Part shown: in pieces, positions 1 through 5,160 of the stretch
Numbering within the stretch: the first letter of the stretch is position 1
Layout of the letters: every line of letters starts with the position of its first letter
Assembly: GCA_018609665.1 (NCBI GenBank)
Contig: JAHENN010000267.1
Span: forward strand, 1-9,095
Direction of reading: 5' to 3'
Length of the DNA stretch: 9,095 nucleotides
DNA from: Haloarculaceae archaeon
GTDB taxonomy: Archaea; Halobacteriota; Halobacteria; Halobacteriales; Haloarculaceae
Program-made: the position numbers and the translations under genes
The notes under the pieces: model-generated
The model's database searches: none
What the model was told of the DNA's origin: nothing
Seen by the model: the letters and a program-made list of their open reading frames with translations, nothing else

Positions 1-1
1 C

Positions 2-709
2 GACGGCAACAAGATGTGGATCACCAACGGCTCGGTCGGCGATTTCTTCGTCGTGCTCTGCAAGACCGACCCCGACGCCGAAGGCCGGTACAACGGCTTC
101 AGCCAGATCATCGTCGAATCCGACCGCGACGGCTTCGAGGCCGACAAGATCACCGGGAAGATGGGCATCCGCGCGTCCGACACCGCCGAGTTGATTCTCG
201 ACGACGTCCGCGTCCCGGAGGAGAACCTCGTCGGCACCCGCGGGGCCGGCTTCCTCCAGCAGATGCAGTTCTTCGACGAGACCCGGACGGCGGTGGCCGC
301 CCAGGGCGTCGGCATCGCGAAGGGCGCCGCCGAGCGCGCCCTGGAGTACGCCGAACAGCGCGAGCAGTTCGGCCGCCCCATCGGCGACTTCCAGGCCATC
401 CAGCACAAACTCGCCGACATGCACACCGAATGCGAGGCCGCACGACAGTTGACGCTGAAGTCGGCCTGGGCGGTCGACTCCGGCGGCCAGCCGAACACCA
501 AGCTCGCGTCGATGGCCAAGGAGTTCGCCTCCCGGGTGGCCGTCGACGCGGCCAACGAGTGCGTCCAGATCCACGGGGGGTCGGGGTTCGTCGACGACTT
601 CGACGCCGAGCGGCTCTACCGCGACGCCAAGATCACCCAGATCTACGAGGGCACCACCGAAATTCAGAAGATGATCATTGCCCGCGAACTCCAGGGCAAG
701 GGCTTCTGA
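2..709 (+). CDS. Acyl-CoA dehydrogenase, C-terminal part (5' end outside window)
   Basis: This flavoenzyme oxidises an acyl-CoA to the trans-2-enoyl-CoA and passes electrons to electron-transfer flavoprotein, in the cytoplasm, as part of fatty-acid or branched-chain acid breakdown. The visible 235 residues open in the middle beta domain (DGNKMWITNGS) and continue into the C-terminal helical domain. Family marks are EQREQFGRPIGDFQAIQHKL (visible residues 118-137), the QIHGGSGF signature (189-196) and IYEGTTEIQ (214-222). Glu216 there aligns with the catalytic base of short- and medium-chain and butyryl-CoA dehydrogenases. Full enzymes have about 380 residues, so roughly 145 are missing upstream. 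The frame is intact to its TGA stop. Chain-length preference cannot be read from this part. A T-tract just downstream suggests the transcript ends here, separate from rtcB. Confidence 0.95.
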   Translation, partial: DGNKMWITNGSVGDFFVVLCKTDPDAEGRYNGFSQIIVESDRDGFEADKITGKMGIRASDTAELILDDVRVPEENLVGTRGAGFLQQMQFFDETRTAVAAQGVGIAKGAAERALEYAEQREQFGRPIGDFQAIQHKLADMHTECEAARQLTLKSAWAVDSGGQPNTKLASMAKEFASRVAVDAANECVQIHGGSGFVDDFDAERLYRDAKITQIYEGTTEIQKMIIARELQGKGF

Positions 710-716
710 CGCCCGC

Positions 717-721
717 TTTTT
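717..721 (+). terminator. Oligo-T transcription terminator after the acyl-CoA dehydrogenase
   Basis: Five consecutive T residues begin 8 bases after the stop codon and follow a GC-rich stretch (GCCCGC). Archaeal RNA polymerase terminates at such T-tracts without needing a hairpin. This is the only plus-strand T-run of this length near the gene end, in otherwise very GC-rich DNA. Confidence 0.5.
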
Positions 722-853
722 ACTCGCTCGGGCTTCCTCGCTCGCTCCGCTCGCTGCGGGGAGCCGCTCGCTCGCAAAAACGCCGGAAAAAAGCCGCAGC
801 CGGCGACTCGGCTACCGGCCTCGTCGCCGGGGAACCGCGCTCGCTCCGCTCGC
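722..853. repeat. GC-rich low-complexity region with a 16-bp direct repeat
   Basis: A CGCTCGCTCCGCTCGC unit occurs twice exactly, at 739-754 and 838-853. Shorter variants (CTCGCTCG at 723-730, CCGCTCGCTCG at 764-774) lie around the first copy. My recollection is that CGCTC/GCTCC-rich runs like these are common in haloarchaeal intergenic DNA; I know no function for them. Nothing here looks like an IS end or a CRISPR repeat, since the spacing is irregular and only two full copies exist. Confidence 0.55.
776..792 (-). terminator. Possible minus-strand terminator (paired T-tracts)
   Basis: Two A-runs, A5 at 776-780 and A6 at 787-792, are separated by CGCCGG. Read on the minus strand they form T6-CCGGCG-T5, which would end transcription coming from the right. 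No minus-strand gene lies immediately upstream, so it would act only on an antisense or small transcript, or it is incidental. Weakly supported. Confidence 0.25.
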
Positions 854-1003
854 GCGGATGCCGGAACGACCCGAGATCAGCTGCCGGCGGCTCATCCATG
901 ATTGTGTCGTGCCCTCTGCCGAACACGAGAAAAGAGACGGTCCCAGAAACCCGGAGGACGACCCGAACGACCGAAGCGTTCCGAGAGCTCTTCCTGCCGG
1001 TCG

Positions 1004-1012
1004 TAACTTATT
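1004..1012 (+). promoter_or_regulatory. TATA-like box of rtcB (leaderless promoter)
   Basis: TAACTTATT is an AT-rich island in GC-rich DNA, centred 30 bases before the rtcB ATG. Archaeal TATA boxes sit about 26-27 bases before the transcription start, so transcription would begin within a few bases of the ATG. That gives a leaderless mRNA, usual in haloarchaea. No Shine-Dalgarno is present before the ATG, which agrees. The box also supports choosing the ATG at 1038. Confidence 0.5.
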
Positions 1013-1037
1013 GGGCCGGCCGCACGAAAGTCCGGGT

Positions 1038-3911
1038 ATGACCACGTTCGAGGCGGGCGACATCACGCTCCACAAGATTCGAGAGCACGTCTGGGAGATG
1101 CCGCCCGAGGGCGGGATGCGCGTCCCGGCACGGGTCTTCGCCAGCGAGGCGCTGCTGGAGGAGATTTCCGAGGACAAGACCCTCCGACAGCTGCGGAACG
1201 CGACCCACCTGCCCGGCATCGAGGGGTACGCCGTCTGCATGCCGGACGGCCATCAGGGGTACGGCTTCCCGGTCGGCGGCGTCGCCGGTATCGACGCCGA
1301 GAACGGCTGTATCTCGCCCGGAGCGATCGGCTACGACATCAACTGCCTGACGGGTGACTCGGCCGTCCGGCTGTCTTTCGGCCGCCGACTGCCGATCGCC
1401 GACCTCCGGGAGCGGTTCGAGGACGAGCGCGCGGTGGTCGTCGGCGACGAGCCGACGGCGTCGGACATCAGGCTGTTCACCGAGTCCGGGGGCCGGCAGG
1501 TGTTCGAAATCGAGACGGAAACCGGTCGCACGCTACGGGCGACAGAGGACCACCCGCTCCGGACGCCCGACGGGATGGTGGATGCCGGCGACCTCGAGGC
1601 CGGCGACCCCGTTCTCGTCCATCCGTTCGAGGGTATCGACCACGAAGACCCCGAGGAGTTCACCGTTCTCTCGGAGTCGGACTTCGACGACGAGGACCCG
1701 CAGCTCGTCGCGTTCCTGAAGCGGAACGACCTCCTGCCGCTGAAGTCGACGGATGACGCGTTCTGTCGTCTCCTGAAACTCGCCGGATTCCACACCGGCG
1801 ACGGCGCATTCCGGGGGCAGCAGACCTGGTTCTACGCCGACCCGGCGGATCTCGAGACCATCCGTGAAGACATCTCGACGCTCGGGTTCACCCCGTCGAG
1901 AATCTACTCGCGGGAGCGGGACCACGAGATAGACGGCAACGAGTTCACCCGAACCGAACACAGCGTGAAGGTCGGCGCACACAGTTTCAAGAAGCTGCTT
2001 CTCCGCCTCGGGGTGCCCGACGGTCCGAAGGTCGAATCCGACTTCACCCTGCCGGGGTGGTTCGACCGGCTGGCCGACTGGCAGCGGGCGCTCTACCTGT
2101 CGGCGTTCTTCGGGGCAGAGATGAGCGCGCCGTCGGCGGTATCGAACACCAACTTCTACGCCCCGACGGTCTCGCAGAACCGTCGGAGCGACGTCGCCGA
2201 CGCCGGCGAACGGTATCTCTCCGGCATCGCGGACGCCCTCGAGTCGATCGGCATCGAGACGAACGACCTCGAACGGTTCGAGGCGGACGCGGAGGACACC
2301 GAGCGACTCCGGTTCGGCGTCAACACCGACCCACGGAACCTCGTCGAGTTCTTCTCTACGGTCGGGTTCAGCTACAACGCCGAGAAGGAGCGGATGGCGG
2401 CACTCGCGACGCAGTACCTCCGACGGAAGGAACACGTCATCGGTCGGCGCGCACGCATCGCCTCCGAGGTCGAAGCCCGCGCCGACGGCGGGGAACCGGT
2501 GTCGGAACTGAAGCAGCACTACGATGTCAACGACCGGTTCGTCGAACGCAGCGCCTGGAGCGGTCGTTCGGACCGACCGCGACCGCCAGCCGACTTCCCC
2601 TCCTTCAAGACGTTCTGCGACTCGACCGACGTCCGCGAGAACCTCACGGTTCCCGTCGAGGTCGAGTCGGTCGAGCCGGCCGGCCGGGAGCCGGTCTACG
2701 ACATCGGCGTCGAACACGAGGCACACAATTTCGTCGCGGAGGGGTTCGTCGTCTCCAACTGCGGCGTCAGAATGGTGACGACGGACCTCACCTACGACGA
2801 CGTCCGGGGGCGGGAGGAGGAACTCGTCGACGCGCTGTTCGACGCCGTCCCGTCGGGGCTGGGCGGCGGCGGGATCGCCGACGGGAGCGGCGACGCCCTC
2901 GAGGGGGCGCTGGAGCGAGGCGTCGACTGGTGTCTCGAGGAGGGGTACGCCGTCGAGTCCGACCTCGCCCGCTGCGAGGACGAGGGCCGGCGGCCGGACG
3001 CCGACGCCGCGGCAGTCTCGAAGAAGGCCAGGGACCGCGGCCGCAACCAGATGGGCTCGCTGGGGTCGGGCAACCACTTCCTTGAGGTCCAGCGCGTCAC
3101 CGACGTCTACGACGCGGCGGTCGGCGACGCCTACGGCCTCGCCGAGGACCAGGTCGTCGTCCTCATCCACTGCGGGTCGCGAGGGCTGGGCCACCAGGTC
3201 TGCAACGACTACCTCCGCGACATCGAGGAGGCCCACGACGACCTGCTGTCGCGGCTGCCGGACAGGGAACTCGCCGCGGCGCCGGCCGGCTCCGAGCTCG
3301 CCGAGGCGTACTACGCCGCGATGTGTGCGGCCATCAACTTCGCGTGGGTCAACCGCCAGCTCATCACCCACCGGACCAGAGAGGTGTTCGCGGACGTCTT
3401 CGGCGAGCCGTGGGAGGAGCTGGGGATGGAGCTGCTGTACGACGTCGCTCACAACATCGCGAAAAAGGAGCGCCACACGGTCGGCGGCGAGGAGCGGGAG
3501 CTGTTCGTCCACCGGAAGGGGGCCACGCGGGCGTTCCCCGCCGGCCACCACGAGGTGCCGGCGGCGTACCGCGACGTCGGCCAGCCGGTCATCATCCCCG
3601 GCAGCATGGGCGCCGGCTCGTACGTGCTCCGGGGCGGCGAGGCGTCGATGGACGTCTCCTTCGGGTCGACGGCCCACGGCGCCGGCCGGCTGATGAGCCG
3701 CACGCAGGCCAAAGACGAGTTCTGGGGCGGCGACGTCCGGGACGACCTGGCGGGCGACGAGGTGTACGTGAAGGCCAACAGCGGCGCCACCATCGCCGAG
3801 GAGGCCCCGGGCGTCTACAAGGACGTCGACGAGGTGGTCCGGGTCAGCGACGAGCTCGGCATCGGCGACCGGGTGGCGCGGTGCTACCCGGTCTGCAACA
3901 TCAAGGGATGA
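1038..3911 (+). CDS. rtcB: RtcB RNA ligase precursor with intein (957 aa; 485 aa after splicing)
   Basis: RtcB joins RNA ends bearing 2',3'-cyclic or 3'-phosphate to 5'-hydroxyl ends using GTP and Mn2+. In archaea it ligates tRNA exon halves after intron removal. Without the intein the protein is 485 residues, matching archaeal RtcB (about 480). Residues known in Pyrococcus horikoshii RtcB are all found, with mature numbering shifted by 4-5: Asp100 and Cys103 (GYDIN|C, metal), Asn207-His208 (GSGNHF), His239 (LIHCGSRG), His333 (DVAHNIAKKE), guanylylated His408 (GSTAHGAGR) and the near-terminal Lys484 (IKG). The ATG at 1038 is chosen because it starts the RtcB-like N-terminus (MTTFEAGDI) and sits properly behind the TATA box; the open frame further upstream is not RtcB-like. 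The stop overlaps the next gene by 4 bases. Archease, a frequent partner gene, is not in the window. Activity should require intein removal. Confidence 0.96.
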   Translation: MTTFEAGDITLHKIREHVWEMPPEGGMRVPARVFASEALLEEISEDKTLRQLRNATHLPGIEGYAVCMPDGHQGYGFPVGGVAGIDAENGCISPGAIGYDINCLTGDSAVRLSFGRRLPIADLRERFEDERAVVVGDEPTASDIRLFTESGGRQVFEIETETGRTLRATEDHPLRTPDGMVDAGDLEAGDPVLVHPFEGIDHEDPEEFTVLSESDFDDEDPQLVAFLKRNDLLPLKSTDDAFCRLLKLAGFHTGDGAFRGQQTWFYADPADLETIREDISTLGFTPSRIYSRERDHEIDGNEFTRTEHSVKVGAHSFKKLLLRLGVPDGPKVESDFTLPGWFDRLADWQRALYLSAFFGAEMSAPSAVSNTNFYAPTVSQNRRSDVADAGERYLSGIADALESIGIETNDLERFEADAEDTERLRFGVNTDPRNLVEFFSTVGFSYNAEKERMAALATQYLRRKEHVIGRRARIASEVEARADGGEPVSELKQHYDVNDRFVERSAWSGRSDRPRPPADFPSFKTFCDSTDVRENLTVPVEVESVEPAGREPVYDIGVEHEAHNFVAEGFVVSNCGVRMVTTDLTYDDVRGREEELVDALFDAVPSGLGGGGIADGSGDALEGALERGVDWCLEEGYAVESDLARCEDEGRRPDADAAAVSKKARDRGRNQMGSLGSGNHFLEVQRVTDVYDAAVGDAYGLAEDQVVVLIHCGSRGLGHQVCNDYLRDIEEAHDDLLSRLPDRELAAAPAGSELAEAYYAAMCAAINFAWVNRQLITHRTREVFADVFGEPWEELGMELLYDVAHNIAKKERHTVGGEERELFVHRKGATRAFPAGHHEVPAAYRDVGQPVIIPGSMGAGSYVLRGGEASMDVSFGSTAHGAGRLMSRTQAKDEFWGGDVRDDLAGDEVYVKANSGATIAEEAPGVYKDVDEVVRVSDELGIGDRVARCYPVCNIKG
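1344..2759 (+). mobile_element. In-frame intein (472 aa) with homing endonuclease, inserted in RtcB
   Basis: The intein is a self-splicing protein insert that leaves the host protein by cis-splicing. It starts at Cys1 (block A, CLTGDSAVRL) and ends at Asn472, followed by Cys+1 of RtcB. Block B is GRTLRATEDHPLRT (61-74, Thr67 and His70 of the TxxH motif). Block F is VYDIGVEHEAHNF (451-463, His461). Block G is FVVSN|C, where the penultimate residue is Ser471 instead of the usual His. Removal restores GYDIN-CGVRM, the normal RtcB sequence. Inteins in rtcB are known from Methanocaldococcus and Pyrococcus. Hand counts give 60-63% GC in three 60-base intein stretches (1741-1800, 1861-1980) but 72-73% in two RtcB stretches (3121-3180, 3661-3720), though another intein stretch reached 70%. 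Slightly foreign composition would fit horizontal spread by homing. Confidence 0.94.
1770..2393 (+). other. LAGLIDADG-type homing endonuclease domain inside the intein
   Basis: Such a domain cuts intein-free rtcB alleles so that repair copies the intein in. The blocks appear in order, in intein numbering. Block C is LLKLAGFHTGDG (143-154), with an acidic residue at the catalytic position (Asp153). Block D is FKKLLLRLGVPDGPK (215-229). Block E is ALYLSAFFGAEMSA (249-262), with Glu259 in the place of the second catalytic acid. Block H is NLVEFFSTVGFSYNAEKER (332-350). Both acidic positions are kept and the frame is unbroken, so the enzyme may still cut. About 75 residues after block H include a possible helix-turn-helix stretch (VSELKQHYDVNDRFVE, 386-401), which could help DNA recognition; that part is inference. 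Confidence 0.8.
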
Positions 3912-5134
3912 CGGGCGTCGAGGTGCCGCTCGGCGACGGAACCGTCGCGGTGACGCTGCCGGACTGCGACGTGACGGTCGCGGAGCCGCCCGGCGGCGAG
4001 GCGGTCGACGTCCGGGCGGCCGCCGAGCGCGCCGTCGACGACCCGGTCGGGCCGGCGCTCGCGGACGTCGTCGCCCCCGACGACACCGTCGCGGTCGTCG
4101 TCACCGACCTCACGCGGGCGACGCCGGACGACGTGCTCGTCGACGTCCTGCTGTCGGAGCTGGAGCGGGTCGGCCTCGCCCGCGAGCAGGTGACCGTCGT
4201 CGTCGGCCTCGGGCTCCACCGGCCGATGACCGACGACGAGCTGGCGGCGATGCTGGGCGACCACGCCGACCTCGCGGTCAACCACGACCCCGACGACGTC
4301 GTTGAGGTCGGGACGGTCGACGGGACGCCGGTCGAACTCAATCGGCGGGTCGCCGCTGCCGACCGCGTGTTCTCGACGGGGATGGTCGAGCCCCACCAGT
4401 ACGCCGGCTTCTCCGGCGGCGGCAAGACCGTCGCGGTCGGCGCCGGCGGCGAGCCGCTCATCCGGTACACCCACGGCCCGGAGATGCTGGCCCGCGACGG
4501 CGTCCGGCTCGGCCGCATCGAGGACAACCCCTTCCGGGCGGCCGTCGACGAGGCCGGCGACGCCTGCGGGCTGGCGTTCTGTCTGAACGTGACGCGCGGC
4601 CCGGCCGGGGTGCTGGACGTCGCGGCCGGCACCCCCCGGCAGGTCGTCCGAAAGCTGGCCGACAGCGCGCGCGAGGCCCTTTCGGTCGACGTCGACGACG
4701 GCTACGACGCGGTCGTCGCCGGGGTCGGCGCGCCGAAGGACGCCAACCTCTACCAGGCGACGCGGGCGGCGACCTACGTCGTCCTGGGCGCACACAACCC
4801 GCTCCGGGCGGGCGGCCGCGTGGTCGTGCCGGCCGCGCTGCCGGAGGGCGCCGGCGAGGGCACCGGCGAACGGCGGTTTTACGAGCGGCTCTCGTCGGCG
4901 AGCGACGCCGAGTCGCTGTACGAGCGGCTGCGCGCGGGCTACGAGCCGGGCGCACAGCGCGCCTTCGTCGTCGCGCGGGCGCTCCGGGACCACGAGGTCT
5001 ACGTGACGAACAGTCAGGCGCCGGACGTCGTCGAGGAGTGTCTGATGACGGCCCGTCCGACGGTCGGCGACGCCGTCGCCCCGGGGAGCGACGTGCTGGT
5101 CGTTCCCGAGGCAATCGAGACGCTGCTCCGCTAA
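3908..5134 (+). CDS. larA: LarA-family nickel-pincer-dependent racemase (lactate racemase-like), 408 aa
   Basis: LarA enzymes interconvert D- and L-2-hydroxyacids such as lactate by hydride transfer to a nickel-pincer nucleotide bound to a lysine. Key positions match Lactobacillus plantarum LarA in kind and spacing: Asp67 and Arg70 (TDLTRATP), His104 (GLGLHRPMT), His163 and cofactor lysine Lys173 (GMVEPHQYAGFSGGGKTV), and His189 (YTHGPEM) as nickel ligand. The gaps 67-70, 163-173 and 173-189 equal those of 72-75, 174-184 and 184-200 in that enzyme. Gln283 in NLYQATRA matches Gln295, but Arg286 stands where Lys298 is expected, so the substrate may not be lactate. Length is near the usual 420-430. 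The ATG overlaps the rtcB TGA (ATGA), which suggests translational coupling on one transcript. The cofactor-making genes larB, larC and larE are not in the window. The family is secure; the substrate is not. Confidence 0.88.
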   Translation: MTGVEVPLGDGTVAVTLPDCDVTVAEPPGGEAVDVRAAAERAVDDPVGPALADVVAPDDTVAVVVTDLTRATPDDVLVDVLLSELERVGLAREQVTVVVGLGLHRPMTDDELAAMLGDHADLAVNHDPDDVVEVGTVDGTPVELNRRVAAADRVFSTGMVEPHQYAGFSGGGKTVAVGAGGEPLIRYTHGPEMLARDGVRLGRIEDNPFRAAVDEAGDACGLAFCLNVTRGPAGVLDVAAGTPRQVVRKLADSAREALSVDVDDGYDAVVAGVGAPKDANLYQATRAATYVVLGAHNPLRAGGRVVVPAALPEGAGEGTGERRFYERLSSASDAESLYERLRAGYEPGAQRAFVVARALRDHEVYVTNSQAPDVVEECLMTARPTVGDAVAPGSDVLVVPEAIETLLR

Positions 5135-5160
5135 GAGGTGGCCGGCGCGGCGTTGGCCGC
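5135..5160. other. 26-base spacer between convergent larA and lhr
   Basis: The two stop codons face each other across 26 bases. Neither strand has a T-run of four or more in the spacer, so at least one transcript probably extends into the opposing gene, giving overlapping 3' ends. I see no hairpin better than chance. Confidence 0.5.

Larger units (their letters stand above)
710..1037. other. 328-base intergenic region between the dehydrogenase gene and rtcB
   Basis: It holds, in order, the T-tract terminator, the GC-rich repeated region, an 8-bp inverted repeat (800-807 CCGGCGAC against 823-830 GTCGCCGG, 15-base loop), about 150 bases with no structure I recognise, and the rtcB promoter. The rtcB frame stays open through part of this region by chance, but that extension is a run of Arg, Ser and Ala residues unlike RtcB. 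I see no tRNA and no convincing small gene. Confidence 0.6.

Noticed and set aside
800..830. 8-bp inverted repeat with a 15-base loop as a regulatory hairpin
   Set aside because: Short GC stems are frequent by chance in this composition, and no U-run or gene start is next to it.
1014..1021. GGCCGGCC palindrome between the rtcB TATA box and start
   Set aside because: Eight bases of G/C palindrome are common in this DNA and there is no second indication of a binding site.
678..1037. N-terminal extension of RtcB to an ATG at 678 inside the dehydrogenase gene
   Set aside because: The extension is Arg/Ser/Ala-rich, translates the intergenic repeats, and precedes both the TATA box and the normal RtcB N-terminus.
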